Source: Anaerofilum faecale
Lineage (GTDB): Bacteria > Bacillota > Clostridia > Oscillospirales > Ruminococcaceae
Direction: 5' to 3'
NCBI GenBank assembly: GCA_019114265.1
Contig: DXFV01000050.1
Location: 1-64,000, forward strand
Length of the DNA stretch: 64,000 nt
How positions within the stretch are numbered: position 1 is the stretch's first letter; every line of letters begins with the position of its first letter. Under the pieces are notes generated by a model that did no database searches, had not been told where the DNA came from, and saw nothing but the letters and a program-made list of their open reading frames with translations. The position numbers and the translations under genes are program-made. Below are positions 25,635-34,993 of the stretch, piece by piece.

Positions 25635-27389
25635 TCAATTCGCCTCCTCTTTGGGGATCCGCACCGTCATGCGGGTATATTGGCCGGGCCTCGCGTCGAT
25701 CGAAAGCCCGTAGGGAGCGCCGTACACCAGCCGCAGCCGCTCGTTGACATTGCTCACGCCGATGCCGTTCATGCTGCCGTGGCTGTGCTGCATGCGGCTG
25801 TGGAGCGCGCGCTGGATGGCGGCCTGGTCCATGCCCTGGCCGTCGTCCTCCACCGTGATGAGCAGGTCGTCCCCCTTTTCCTGCGCATACAGCCGGATGG
25901 TGCCGAACCGGCCGGTGGGCTCGATGCCGTGGAAAATGGCGTTCTCCACCAGCGGCTGCAGCGTCAGCTTGATGATGCTGTATTTGTACAGCGCCGGGTT
26001 GATGTCGTTGACAAATTCAAAGGTGTCCATATACCGGATGGACATGATGCCGATATAGTCCTCCAGCAGCGAGATCTCCTCGGCCAGCGGGATCTTGTGG
26101 TTGTAGCCCTTGGCCATGTGTTTGAGCAGGTTGGACAGCGAGCGCGCCATCTGCTGGATGCCCGGGTTTTTCTGGATCACCGCCATCCAGTGGATGGAAT
26201 CCAGCGTGTTGTAGAGGAAATGGGGATTCACCTGGCTTTGCAGCATCGCCAGCTCGATCTTGCGCTTCTGCTCGGCCTGCTGCTGGGTCTCCTGCAGCAG
26301 GTGCCGCACCGACAGGATCATCTCGTTCACCACCCGGCCGATCTGGGCGATCTCGTCGCTGCCCTTTTCGATGGTGGGGTCGTAGTCGAAGTCGTTCTCC
26401 GAGATGCGCTTGATGCGGGCGGTGAGGCGCAGCACCGGCTTTGTGAGCATGCCGGACACCAGCGCCAGGATGGCGATGCCCGCCACGATGCTGGCCAGCA
26501 GCGCCACCAGCACGGTGTGGAAGATCTTCTGGTTGTCCAGCAGCAGCGCCGATTCGTTCACACAGCTCACCAGCTGCATGCCGGAATAGTCCAGCGGCGT
26601 GATCTCCACCCGCCAGGTGTCGCCGTTCACCGCAAAGGTGTCGCCGCTCTGCAGGTGGCGCACATCGGAGGTGGGGAGGGCCTCGTCCAGCGCGCCGGGC
26701 AGGATGGCGCCGTTCGCGGTGGTGACGAAGTATTCACCGCTGGGCATGTAGTTGTCCAGCACGTCGGTGACGAGGTCTGTGCTGAACTCGGTGTACAGCC
26801 AGGCCTTGGCACTGCTGGCCGCGCCGCTGGTCACCGGCTGCAAAGCGGCCAGGCACTGCTGCTCTTGATACGGTGTGATGGAGGTGGGCATCAGGGTGAG
26901 GCCGTTGCTGAGGATGCCGGTGGACAGCATCGTCTGGTAGGCCGGGCTGTTCAGCAGATTCTGCCAGTCGGAGAAAAAGCCCGGATACCGCTGCCGCGAC
27001 GACTGCACCAGCAGCCCCTCGCGGTTGTACAGCATCATCTTGTTCAGATAGTTGTCCACGCCGCTGACCGCGGTGGCGTCGGCCATCACCTGCTGGGCAT
27101 CCAGCATCACCGTCATCTGGGCGTTGCTGGACGGGGTGCCGGCTTCGGCAGCCCGCAGCACCGACACGTGGTTCGCGCACTGCACCGACAGGGTGAGCGC
27201 CTTTTCCAGCTCGGCGTTCAGCTGCTGGGCGATGGAACGGCGGTTCAGGGTGTCGATGGAGTAGGCGCGCTCGGTGATGATGCCATTCAGATATTGGTAG
27301 ATATACAGGTTGCTGACAAGCCCCACCGCGGCCACACACAGCGCGGTGCACAGAAAGACCCGCCAGCGGATGCTTTTGAAAAACGGCAT
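25635..27389 (-). CDS. YesM-type sensor histidine kinase
   Basis: 584 residues. TM1 at about 10-31, an extracellular double-Cache-like sensor (about 32-288), TM2 at about 290-314, HAMP (about 315-370), then the His_kinase domain with His390 in SQVNPHFLYNTLDS and a HATPase_c domain (LQPLVENAIFHGIE, VEDDGQGMD, GIGVSNVNERLRL). This layout defines the YesM/LytS-like kinases that sense oligosaccharides, often through a solute-binding protein. Partner of the adjacent YesN regulator; promoter at 27442-27470. Confidence 0.93.
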   Translation of the reverse strand: MPFFKSIRWRVFLCTALCVAAVGLVSNLYIYQYLNGIITERAYSIDTLNRRSIAQQLNAELEKALTLSVQCANHVSVLRAAEAGTPSSNAQMTVMLDAQQVMADATAVSGVDNYLNKMMLYNREGLLVQSSRQRYPGFFSDWQNLLNSPAYQTMLSTGILSNGLTLMPTSITPYQEQQCLAALQPVTSGAASSAKAWLYTEFSTDLVTDVLDNYMPSGEYFVTTANGAILPGALDEALPTSDVRHLQSGDTFAVNGDTWRVEITPLDYSGMQLVSCVNESALLLDNQKIFHTVLVALLASIVAGIAILALVSGMLTKPVLRLTARIKRISENDFDYDPTIEKGSDEIAQIGRVVNEMILSVRHLLQETQQQAEQKRKIELAMLQSQVNPHFLYNTLDSIHWMAVIQKNPGIQQMARSLSNLLKHMAKGYNHKIPLAEEISLLEDYIGIMSIRYMDTFEFVNDINPALYKYSIIKLTLQPLVENAIFHGIEPTGRFGTIRLYAQEKGDDLLITVEDDGQGMDQAAIQRALHSRMQHSHGSMNGIGVSNVNERLRLVYGAPYGLSIDARPGQYTRMTVRIPKEEAN

Positions 27390-27441
27390 GACATACGCTC
27401 CTTTTCTGCCGGCGCAAAAAACGCCGGCCCCTTAAATTACT

Positions 27442-27470
27442 ATTATAAACAAAACCGCGCCGCCCCGCAA
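27442..27470 (-). promoter_or_regulatory. promoter of the yesMN-like operon
   Basis: Minus strand TTGCGG (27465-27470), 17-base spacer, TATAAT (27442-27447). Confidence 0.75.
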
Positions 27471-27599
27471 TTAGTTTAAAACCACAACGGTGCGGATACA
27501 AATTTGTCTCAAAATCGTAAAATAGTATGAATAAATAAAATAATACTATATTTTTTCCAGAATTCAAAAAATAGGATAGCAAAATCAAAAAAATGAAAG

Positions 27600-27640
27600 A
27601 TGGATTTCGCTCCAAGGCCCCGTATAATGGTGTCAGTACA
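27600..27640 (+). promoter_or_regulatory. regulated promoter region of the sugar transporter operon
   Basis: In the 317-base divergent gap, TATAAT lies at 27623-27628 but the -35 position (ATGGAT) is poor, as expected for a promoter needing an AraC-type activator. The 27480-27600 stretch is very AT-rich and could hold the operator. No gene is present in the gap. Confidence 0.5.
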
Positions 27641-27706
27641 AAGGACACGGCGGCGGGAGGCCCCCAAAAGCCCCCCGGCGCAAAAATGAAAAAGGAGAAA
27701 ACGAGC

Positions 27707-29014
27707 ATGAAAATGAAACGCATTGCAGCGCTGGGCGTCAGCGCTATGATGGCTGCTTCTGTTCTGACCGCCTGCGGCGGCCCCGGCAGCAGCACCCCCG
27801 CCAGCACCCCGGCTTCCGGCTCCACCGGCGGCAGCACCGGAGAGGAGATCACCCTGAAGGTTGCCACCTGGGACAACACCTCCAACCCCTCCGTGCAGAA
27901 CGCCGTGGATGCCTTTATGGATGCCAACCCCAACATCAAGGTTGAGCTGATGGACATCCCCAGCGCCGACTACACCACCAAGCTGACCACCATGCTGAAC
28001 GGCGGCGCCGATATGGACGCCTTCTTCGTGAAGGACGCCGACACCACCAAGAGCCTGGCCGACAAGGGCCAGCTGGCCGACCTGACCGAGTACATTTCCG
28101 CCGACGGCGTGGATCTGGCCGCCTACAACGGCCTGGCCGAGAACTTCAACTACGACGGCAAGCAGTACGGCCTGCCCGCCCGTACCGACTACTACGTCAT
28201 GTTCTACAACAAGGACATGTTCGACGCCAAGAATATGGAGTATCCCTCCAACGACTGGACCTGGGCCGACTTCGAGGAGATGGCCAAGCAGCTGGCCGGC
28301 GACGGCAAGTACGGCGCTTACATCCACACCTGGCAGGCCTGCGTGCAGAACTGGGCTGTGCAGGATGGCAAGCACACCATCATGGACTACGAGACCGGCT
28401 ACGACTTCTTCAAGCCCTACTACGAGATGGTTCTGCGCATGCAGGACGAAGGCTCCATCCAGAGCTTTGGCGAGCTGAAGAGCGCCAACATCCACTACTC
28501 CGGTCCCTTCGCACAGGGCACCGTCGGCATGATGCCCATGGGCACCTGGTACATGGCCACCATCATCGAGGCTGTGAAGAACGGTGAGAGCACTGTGAAC
28601 TGGGGCGTTGCCACCATTCCTCATCCGGAAGGCGTTGAGGCTGGCTGGACCGTTGGTTCCGCCACCCCGATGTGCATCAATGCCAACACCGACAAGAAGG
28701 ATGCCGCCTGGGAGCTGGTCAAGTTTGTGACCGGTGAAGAGGGCGCCGCTGAGTACGCCAAGGTTGGCGCTATCCCCGGCCGCGCTGACGATGCCGCTAT
28801 CGCTGAGATCGCCGCTATGGAAGGTATGCCCGAGGGCACCGCTGAGGCTCTGAAGGTCACCAACATCAGCCTGGACCGTCCCATCGTGGACAAGGTTGCC
28901 GACGTGAACCAGATGCTGGGCGAGCAGCACAGCCTGATCATGCTGGAGCAGGATACCATCGACAACGTGCTGGCCAGCATGGCCGAGCAGGCTGAAGCCA
29001 TCATCAACGGCTAA
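27707..29014 (+). CDS. sugar ABC transporter substrate-binding lipoprotein
   Basis: 435 residues from the ATG at 27707 (AAAGGAG upstream). Lipoprotein signal with lipobox LTAC (Cys23) and a Gly/Ser/Thr/Pro linker, then a family 1 extracellular solute-binding fold (ITLKVATWDNTSNPSVQNAV, TTMLNGGADMDAFFVKD, GLPARTDYYVMFYNKDMFD, GTWYMATI). Ligand probably an oligosaccharide, plausibly uronic-acid containing given GH88 in the locus. From about 28480 the codons shift towards GCT/GTT, unlike the GCC/GTG-rich first half. An intercistronic hairpin separates it from the permeases, as is typical where the binding protein is made in excess. Confidence 0.94.
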   Translation: MKMKRIAALGVSAMMAASVLTACGGPGSSTPASTPASGSTGGSTGEEITLKVATWDNTSNPSVQNAVDAFMDANPNIKVELMDIPSADYTTKLTTMLNGGADMDAFFVKDADTTKSLADKGQLADLTEYISADGVDLAAYNGLAENFNYDGKQYGLPARTDYYVMFYNKDMFDAKNMEYPSNDWTWADFEEMAKQLAGDGKYGAYIHTWQACVQNWAVQDGKHTIMDYETGYDFFKPYYEMVLRMQDEGSIQSFGELKSANIHYSGPFAQGTVGMMPMGTWYMATIIEAVKNGESTVNWGVATIPHPEGVEAGWTVGSATPMCINANTDKKDAAWELVKFVTGEEGAAEYAKVGAIPGRADDAAIAEIAAMEGMPEGTAEALKVTNISLDRPIVDKVADVNQMLGEQHSLIMLEQDTIDNVLASMAEQAEAIING

Positions 29015-29050
29015 AAAAATTTCGCTTCAACGTTATTTGAAACAGAACGG

Positions 29051-29079
29051 AAGGGCGGGCGCGTTGCGCGCCCGCCCTT
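29051..29079 (+). promoter_or_regulatory. intercistronic hairpin after the binding-protein gene
   Basis: Perfect 13-bp stem AAGGGCGGGCGCG/CGCGCCCGCCCTT with a three-base loop and no T-run. It probably stabilises the upstream message and reduces read-through into the permeases rather than terminating fully. Confidence 0.7.
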
Positions 29080-29134
29080 CATTGGGCGATATTGCCGCCG
29101 GGCGGCGGCGCACTTTTGAGAGGAGGCGTCTGGC

Positions 29135-30052
29135 TTGACGACACAAAAAACGCAGAAAAAGGCCAAGGGCCTTAGCCTGAATACCCGCAACACCCTGGTG
29201 GGTATGACCTTCATCCTGCCCAACTTCATCGGCTTTTTGATCTTTACGCTGGTGCCGGTGGTGTTCTCGTTCATCCTGAGTTTCATGAAGTGGGACGGCT
29301 TCAACGAGATGCAGTTTGTGGCCTTCGACAACTTCGCGAAGATCTTCAAGGATCCCAACTTCCGCAATTCCCTGGTGCTGACGCTGGAATACACCGTGTT
29401 CACGGTGCTGTTCAGTATGGCGGCTGCGCTGGGCCTGGCGATCCTGCTGAACAACAAGCTGCGGTTCGTCAACTTCTTCCGCAGCGCCATCTTCTTCCCG
29501 TATGTGGCGTCCATCGTGGCCGTTGGCTGTGTGTGGAAGGCCATGTTCATGAAGAACGGCGGCGTGGTCAATGCCCTTCTGGGCGTTTTCCTGCCCGACA
29601 GCGCGCTGCCCGGCTGGCTGGCCGATGTGGACTGGGCGCTGCCCGCCGTCATCATCGTCAGCGTGTGGAAGAACATGGGCTATTTCATGATCATCTACCT
29701 GGCGGCCCTGCAGGACATCCCCTACTCCCTGTATGAGGCGGCCGAGATCGACGGCGCCACCAAGTGGCAGCAGTTCCGCCGCATCACCTTCCCGATGCTG
29801 ACCCCCTCCCACTTCTTTGTGCTGATGATGCTGATCATCAACAGCTTCAAGGTGTTCGACCTGATCTTCATGCTCACCGAGGGAGGCCCCGGTACGGCGA
29901 CTCAGCTGCTGAGCATGTACATCTACAACAAGTCCTTCATTTCCTGGGACTACGGCGTTGCCAGCGCTGCGGCGATGATCCTGTTCCTGATCGTGGGCGG
30001 CATCACCCTGGTCCAGTTCCGCGTGGAAAAGAAGTTCAACGACTTTATGTAA
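29135..30052 (+). CDS. sugar ABC transporter permease (MalF/UgpA type)
   Basis: 305 residues from a TTG start, preceded by AGAGGAGG at the right spacing. Six hydrophobic spans and the coupling-loop signature YEAAEIDGATKWQQFRRITFPML (EAA loop, G-D/A-x-x-W-Q-x-F) that docks the ATPase. First of two permeases forming the channel for the lipoprotein at 27707. No ATPase gene is in the operon; a shared MsmK/UgpC-type ATPase elsewhere is presumed. Confidence 0.93.
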   Translation: MTTQKTQKKAKGLSLNTRNTLVGMTFILPNFIGFLIFTLVPVVFSFILSFMKWDGFNEMQFVAFDNFAKIFKDPNFRNSLVLTLEYTVFTVLFSMAAALGLAILLNNKLRFVNFFRSAIFFPYVASIVAVGCVWKAMFMKNGGVVNALLGVFLPDSALPGWLADVDWALPAVIIVSVWKNMGYFMIIYLAALQDIPYSLYEAAEIDGATKWQQFRRITFPMLTPSHFFVLMMLIINSFKVFDLIFMLTEGGPGTATQLLSMYIYNKSFISWDYGVASAAAMILFLIVGGITLVQFRVEKKFNDFM

Positions 30053-30068
30053 AGGGGGAACAACATCC

Positions 30069-30902
30069 ATGATTGAAAAGAAGCAAAACCCCGTTGTCCG
30101 CGCCCTGCTGTATGTGCTGCTGATTGTTCTCACCATGATCACGCTGCTGCCGCTGGTGTGGATGCTGTCCGCCTCTCTGAAGCTGGACAGCGAGGTGTTC
30201 ACCATCCCCATCAAGTGGATCCCCGAAACCTTCCACTGGGACAACTACCTGCGCGTGTGGCAGAAAATCCCCTTCGGCCTGTTCACCTTCAACAGCGCCA
30301 AGCTGACGGTGATCATCACCATCATCCAGGTGTTCACCTGCTCGTTCGCGGCGTATGGCTTCACCAAGTGCCATTTCCGCGGCCGTGACACCCTGTTCCT
30401 GTGCTACGTGGCCACCATCGCCATTCCCTGGCAGATCTACATGCTGCCCCAGTACAGCATGATGCAGAAGTTCGGTCTGGTGGACACCCATCTGGGCTAC
30501 ATCATGCTGCAGGCCTTCGCCGCCTTCGGCGTGTTCCTGCTGCGCCAGTTCTACCAGGGCATCCCCAACGAGCTGCTGGAGGCCGCCCGCATCGACGGCC
30601 TGAGCGAGTACGGCATCTACGGCCGCATCGTGCTGCCGCTGTCCAAGCCCGCCCTCACCACCCTGACCATCTTCACCTTCGTGACGGTGTGGAACGACTT
30701 CATGGGCCCCATGATCTACTTCAACAGCGAATCCAACAAGACCATCCCTCTTGGTATCCGCATGTTCCTGGGCCAGTATTCCACCTCCTACGAGCTGATC
30801 ATGGCGGCCAGCGTGCTGAGCCTGATCCCCATCTTCCTGCTGTATGTGCCCTGCCAGCGCTTCTTCGTACAGGGCATTGCCACCAGCGGCCTGAAAGGCT
30901 GA
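30069..30902 (+). CDS. sugar ABC transporter permease (MalG/UgpE type)
   Basis: 277 residues, GGGGGAA before the ATG. Six membrane spans and the EAA loop LLEAARIDGLSEYGIYGRIV. Partner of the permease ending 16 bases upstream. The C-terminus FVQGIATSGLKG is characteristic of this subunit. Confidence 0.93.
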   Translation: MIEKKQNPVVRALLYVLLIVLTMITLLPLVWMLSASLKLDSEVFTIPIKWIPETFHWDNYLRVWQKIPFGLFTFNSAKLTVIITIIQVFTCSFAAYGFTKCHFRGRDTLFLCYVATIAIPWQIYMLPQYSMMQKFGLVDTHLGYIMLQAFAAFGVFLLRQFYQGIPNELLEAARIDGLSEYGIYGRIVLPLSKPALTTLTIFTFVTVWNDFMGPMIYFNSESNKTIPLGIRMFLGQYSTSYELIMAASVLSLIPIFLLYVPCQRFFVQGIATSGLKG

Positions 30903-30954
30903 TTTCCTCTTGTGTTCGTGCCGTGTCTGCGGCAGAATAGAATCAACGGCAACA

Positions 30955-30988
30955 GGGGGCGGAGCTGTGCGCTCCGCCCCCGCTTTTT
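30955..30988 (+). terminator. terminator/attenuator between permease and GH88 genes
   Basis: GGGGGCGGAGC/GCTCCGCCCCC stem followed by GCTTTTT. It may partially uncouple GH88 from the transporter. Confidence 0.75.
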
Positions 30989-31015
30989 ATCTTGAAACCG
31001 AAAGGATGACCTACC

Positions 31016-32170
31016 ATGACCATGCCCTCCCGCGAGGCGCTGCAGGCTGCCTTCGACCGCGCGGTGGAGATCCTGCGCGGCAACCTGCCCGAATTCACCG
31101 AGAAATTCCAGTTCTCCTGCAGCGAGAACAACTTCTATCCCCAGAGCGAGAACGTCGAGTGGACCACCGGCTTCTGCACCGGCGAATACTGGCTGGCCTG
31201 GGAGCTCACCGGCGACGACGCCTTCAGGCAGGCGGCGCTGGTGCAGGTGGACAGCTTCCTCGACCGCATCGAGAAGCGCATCGACGTCGACCACCACGAC
31301 ATGGGTTTCCTGTACAGCCCGTCCTGCGTGGCGGCCTATAAGCTCACCGGCAGCGAGACCGGCAAAAAGGCCGCGCTGCTGGCCGCCGACAACCTGATCG
31401 CGCGGTTCCAGGAGAAGGGGCAGTTCCTGCAGGCCTGGGGCGAGCTGGGCGCGAAGGACAACTACCGCCTCATCATCGACTGCCTGCTGAACCTGCCGCT
31501 GCTCTACTGGGCCAGCGACGTGACCGGCGACGGCAAATACCGCGACATCGCCCTGCGCCACACCAGGACCAGCCTGGCGAACCTGGTGCGGGACGACAAC
31601 TCCACCTACCACACCTACTTCTTCGACACCGAGACCGGCGAGCCGGTGCGCGGCGCCACCCAGCAGGGCTACCGCGACGGCAGCGCCTGGGCGCGCGGCC
31701 AGGCCTGGGGCGTGTACGGCACCGCCCTGAGCTACCGCTACACCAAAGACCCCAAGGCGATGGACCTGTTCTGCCGCGTGACCGATTTCTTCATCGACCA
31801 CCTGCCGGCCGACAACGTGCCCTATTGGGATCTCGACTTCACCGACGGCAGCGGCGAGCCGAAGGACTCCAGCGCTGCCAGCGCGGCGGTGTGCGGCATT
31901 CTGGAGATGTGCAAATATCTGCCGGCCGACAAAGCCGCCCACTACATGGAAGCCGCCGGCCGCATGATGACCAGCCTCATCAGCCCGGAGTACGCGGTGC
32001 AGGACCGCAGCGTGTCCAACGGCCTGCTGCTGCACGGCGTGTACGCCAAGAACTCGCCCTATAACCCCATCCCCGAGGACCGCGGCGTGGACGAGTGCAA
32101 CACCTGGGGCGACTACTTCTACATGGAAGCACTGGTGCGTCTGCTGAAGGATTGGCAGCTGTACTGGTAA
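31016..32170 (+). CDS. GH88 unsaturated glucuronyl hydrolase
   Basis: 384 residues of an (alpha/alpha)6 barrel, the normal size for family GH88. It removes the unsaturated uronic acid left at the non-reducing end of oligosaccharides after a polysaccharide lyase acts (glycosaminoglycans, rhamnogalacturonan and others). VDHHDMGFLYSPSC carries a candidate catalytic Asp (95), and Asp155 in LIIDCLLNLPLLYW is the second. GSAWARGQAWGVYG and ECNTWGDYFYMEALVR are further family landmarks. No signal peptide, so it works inside the cell on imported sugars. It follows the permeases and precedes a strong terminator. Confidence 0.92.
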   Translation: MTMPSREALQAAFDRAVEILRGNLPEFTEKFQFSCSENNFYPQSENVEWTTGFCTGEYWLAWELTGDDAFRQAALVQVDSFLDRIEKRIDVDHHDMGFLYSPSCVAAYKLTGSETGKKAALLAADNLIARFQEKGQFLQAWGELGAKDNYRLIIDCLLNLPLLYWASDVTGDGKYRDIALRHTRTSLANLVRDDNSTYHTYFFDTETGEPVRGATQQGYRDGSAWARGQAWGVYGTALSYRYTKDPKAMDLFCRVTDFFIDHLPADNVPYWDLDFTDGSGEPKDSSAASAAVCGILEMCKYLPADKAAHYMEAAGRMMTSLISPEYAVQDRSVSNGLLLHGVYAKNSPYNPIPEDRGVDECNTWGDYFYMEALVRLLKDWQLYW

Positions 32171-32199
32171 GGATTCACCCGAAAAATCGAACAGAAAAG

Positions 32200-32242
32200 C
32201 GACGGCCGGCCCCCGCACAGACGGGGGCCGGCCATCGCTTTT
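32200..32242 (+). terminator. terminator of the transporter-GH88 operon
   Basis: CGA(C)GGCCGGCCCCCG/CGGGGGCCGGCCATCG stem followed by CTTTTT, 30 bases past the GH88 stop. Confidence 0.85.
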
Positions 32243-32276
32243 TGACCAAATCAGAGGAGAGAAGGCATTCAGTGCC

Positions 32277-32345
32277 AAAGGCTTCCCCCCTTGGGGGGAA
32301 GCTGGCGCGGATGCGCCTGATGAGGGGAGGGCTTGCCCCTTTGCT
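32277..32345. repeat. palindromic intergenic repeat (CTTCCCCCC type)
   Basis: A copy of the second half of the repeat family: AAGGCTTCCCCCCTTGGGGGGAAGCTGGCGCGGATGCGCC region and TGATGAGGGGAGGGCTTGCCCC. It lies in the roughly 300-base convergent gap, which holds no gene. Confidence 0.7.
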
Positions 32346-32466
32346 CCAACCGGCGGGTGCGGGGGAAGGGGGAAGCCTTTGGGCTGCGCGTTCCCTCCCG
32401 CAAAGCGCCGCTGCGCCCGGCCGTGTATGTGCGGAAAACGCCGCACCAAGGGAGAAAATTCCGGAT

Positions 32467-33513
32467 TCAGTCCTCCTGTTCCGGCGCGTTTTCCCCGGAC
32501 GGGAGAAGCGCCGGGCCGGATTCGGCGGCGGGCCGGGCTGGCGGCGCCGACACCGCCAGCAGGCTGAGCGTCCACAGCGCGCCCAGTCCGCACAGGACCG
32601 ATTGCAGCAGCGCGGTTTTTGCGCCCACGTCCCGCAGCGCGGGGGACATCGCCAGCAGCATGCGCAGCTGACCGGCCAGCGTCTCGCCCAGCTGCGACCA
32701 ATAGGCGAAATCGCTCCACCGCGACGGCACCAGCCAGGCCGGCAGCTGGGCCAGCACCAGCGGCAGCGCCGCCGCCAAGCCCACCGCCAGCACCCAGCAG
32801 GCGGCCTGCCCGGCCAGGCGGGAGCGCCTGCGCAGCAGCGTCAGCCCGTGCAGCGCCAGCCGCACCGCCGCCGCGCCCAGCGGCAGCCAGGCCAGCAGCC
32901 TGCACCCCGCCGCGAGGAACGGGCCGTATACCATCGCATCGGCCCCCAGCCCCGCCGACGCCGCAAAGCTGCGCGCCTGTTCGCCGGCATCGCCGTCCGG
33001 CCCGGGCACGAATTCCGCCGCCGTGTAGGGGGTCTCGTCGTCGCCCGCAAAGAGCGCCGCCGTCTCCTCGGTGTCCAGCACGCCCAGCACGGTGTAGGTG
33101 CTGCCGGCCCATTCCAGCGTCTGCCCCACCGCGTCCAGGCTGCCGTACAGCTGCCAGGCCAGGGCGGCGCTGATCGCACAGCCGGTGCGGTCGGCAGAGG
33201 CAGGGGCGCCGCCTGCCAGATAGGCCGCCGGCCAGGCCAGCGACCCGTCGCCCCAGAACCGCACCGCGGTGGCCTCCGCCTCGGCGCGGGGGGTGGAGAG
33301 GAGGGCGGCTTCCTCGGCCCAGAAGCTGACCCGTGCACCGCTTTCGGCCGCAAGCTCGGCGGCTTTTTCGCAGGCGTCGGCGTTCACCGGAGCGCTCATG
33401 CGGACCCCGATGGCCGGCCAGGCCAGCGCCAGACGGTCGGCCGCCGACAGGCATCCCGCCAGCAGCAGACAGGCCAGCGCCCAGCCTGCCAGCCGCAGCA
33501 CCCGCGCCCTCAT
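32467..33513 (-). CDS. MacB/FtsX-like four-span membrane protein
   Basis: 348 residues. Its ATG overlaps the stop of the HlyD-like gene (ATGA), and that gene's tail supplies GGGTGAAGGG as the binding site. An N-terminal span ends in LLLAGC, followed by a large outer domain with AISAALAWQLYGSLDAVGQT and AGSTYTVLGVLD, the core pattern of MacB_PCD (new-allele site, 'GQTL', 'V.GV'). Three more spans lie at about 210-340 (LLAWLPLGAAAVRLALHGL; AACWVLAVGLAAALPLVLAQ; TALLQSVLCGLGALWTLSLL). The TM1-ectodomain-TM2-4 plan is that of FtsX/MacB permeases. No MacB-type ATPase is nearby, so function with the adaptor or the sugar permeases is unclear. Confidence 0.7.
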   Translation of the reverse strand: MRARVLRLAGWALACLLLAGCLSAADRLALAWPAIGVRMSAPVNADACEKAAELAAESGARVSFWAEEAALLSTPRAEAEATAVRFWGDGSLAWPAAYLAGGAPASADRTGCAISAALAWQLYGSLDAVGQTLEWAGSTYTVLGVLDTEETAALFAGDDETPYTAAEFVPGPDGDAGEQARSFAASAGLGADAMVYGPFLAAGCRLLAWLPLGAAAVRLALHGLTLLRRRSRLAGQAACWVLAVGLAAALPLVLAQLPAWLVPSRWSDFAYWSQLGETLAGQLRMLLAMSPALRDVGAKTALLQSVLCGLGALWTLSLLAVSAPPARPAAESGPALLPSGENAPEQED

Positions 33514-34988
33514 CCCTTCACCCGCACGCGGTCGCCGGCGCTCACCGGACGGCTGGACGAGGCGACCACCTGGCTGTCGGGGCCAAGCGCGCCGCTCACC
33601 GCCGTGGTGCCGCCGCTGATGCGCTCGATCGACACCGGCACCTCCACCAGCACGTTCTGGATGCCCAGCACCGTCACCCGCTGCTCCATCACCAGCACAT
33701 ACTGGCCGGCGCTGCCCAGCCGCACCGCCGACGAGGGGAGACAGGTGTAGTACTGCTGCTGGGACAGCGTCACCGACGCCTCGGCGCCGCCCAGCTGCCA
33801 GGATGCGCCGTCCTCCGCCAGCCGCACCGTCATCTGCACCGTGCCGTCCTCCTGCGGCGACAGCGCCTGGATGGTGCCCCTGCCGACGGCGTAGTCCTGC
33901 TGCACGTTCACCAGCCCTCCGGCCTTCAGCTGCCCGGCCTGCTCTTTGCCGACGGTGGCCCGAAAGACGAACCCGCCTTCCTGCCCGGCCAGCTGCCCGG
34001 CGCTGGCGACGGTGGGCTGCCCCGCCGTGAGGTCCAGACGCACCAGCGTGCCGCCGGCCGGCGCGGTGATGCAGCCGCCCGCCTGCTGCAGGGCGGTCAG
34101 CCGGTCGAGCAGGCGCTGGGCTTCCTCCAGCTCCAGCTGGGCCAGCTGGGCGTCGGCCGCGTTGGCTTTGCCGGCGGTCTCGGCCTGTTTGGCCGCCTCG
34201 CTGTAGCTCTTCTGCGCGCTTTGCAGCGCGCTCTCGGCGCTCGCCACGCTGCGGTCGCCGCTGAGGGCGGTGTCCTCCGCCGCCTGCCGGGCCGATGCCA
34301 GTGCCTGCTCGGCCGTTTCGCGGGCGCTGCGCGCGGTGTCCAGCGCCAGCTGTGCGGCCTCCAATTCGCCCTCCTCCAGCTCCTCGGGCGGCTTCTGCTG
34401 CAGCTCTTCCAGCGCGTCGGAGGCGGCCTGTTCGTCCTGCTTTGCGCGTTCCAGCGCGGTTTCTGCCTGCTGCACCGCCTCGGCGGCGCGGCCGTTGGCC
34501 CGGTCGCGGTCGGCCTGCGCGCCCGCCAGCGCCGTCTGCGCCGCGTCCACCCCGCTGCTGTCCACCGGCTGCTCTTCCCGCAGCGCCTCCAGCGCCAGCT
34601 GCTGCTTTTGCACCTGCGCCTGCTGGGCGCGCACCGCGCGGTCCAGCTCGTCGGCGTCCACCTTCGCCAGCAGATCGCCCGCATTCACTTTCTGTCCCGC
34701 CGCGGCGGCCACCTCGGTGACCTTCAGCCCCTCCGGGACCTCGATGTCGGAAGGGGCCGCCGCCTCGATGGTGCCGGACGCCGTCAGGCTGTCGGACAGG
34801 TTGGCGGAGGCGGGCTTTTCCAGCGACACCTCGGCCATCGTGGCGCCGGACGCCCCCCGCGCCACCAGCGTGCACACCAGCATGGCCGCAAAAAACCGCC
34901 CGGCGCGCCCCAGCGCCCGCCGCTGGCCCGGCTCGCTGGACTGCACCGCCGCGCGCAGCCGCTGCCGGATCTCCTTGATTCGTTCCAT
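33510..34988 (-). CDS. HlyD/RND-type periplasmic adaptor-like protein
   Basis: 492 residues from the ATG at 34988 (AAGGAG upstream). A basic N-terminus, one membrane span (about 30-48), a lipoyl half-motif (VTEVAAAAGQKVNAGDLLAKVD, about 88-109), a long coiled-coil hairpin rich in Ala/Gln/Glu (about 110-290), the second lipoyl half (CITAPAGGTLVRLDLTAGQ), and beta-barrel/membrane-proximal domains. This is the membrane-fusion protein plan used in Gram-positives with MacB-like transporters (YknX type). It sits between sugar permeases and the MacB-like gene, five bases from the permease. Confidence 0.88.
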   Translation of the reverse strand: MERIKEIRQRLRAAVQSSEPGQRRALGRAGRFFAAMLVCTLVARGASGATMAEVSLEKPASANLSDSLTASGTIEAAAPSDIEVPEGLKVTEVAAAAGQKVNAGDLLAKVDADELDRAVRAQQAQVQKQQLALEALREEQPVDSSGVDAAQTALAGAQADRDRANGRAAEAVQQAETALERAKQDEQAASDALEELQQKPPEELEEGELEAAQLALDTARSARETAEQALASARQAAEDTALSGDRSVASAESALQSAQKSYSEAAKQAETAGKANAADAQLAQLELEEAQRLLDRLTALQQAGGCITAPAGGTLVRLDLTAGQPTVASAGQLAGQEGGFVFRATVGKEQAGQLKAGGLVNVQQDYAVGRGTIQALSPQEDGTVQMTVRLAEDGASWQLGGAEASVTLSQQQYYTCLPSSAVRLGSAGQYVLVMEQRVTVLGIQNVLVEVPVSIERISGGTTAVSGALGPDSQVVASSSRPVSAGDRVRVKG

Positions 34989-34993
34989 TTCGT

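Noticed and set aside
23108..25747. Long plus-strand frames over the discoidin-like and yesN-like genes
   Set aside because: Their composition (Gln, His, Gly, Val, Ala, Leu rich) is typical of reverse-strand shadows; the minus-strand genes have clear domains.
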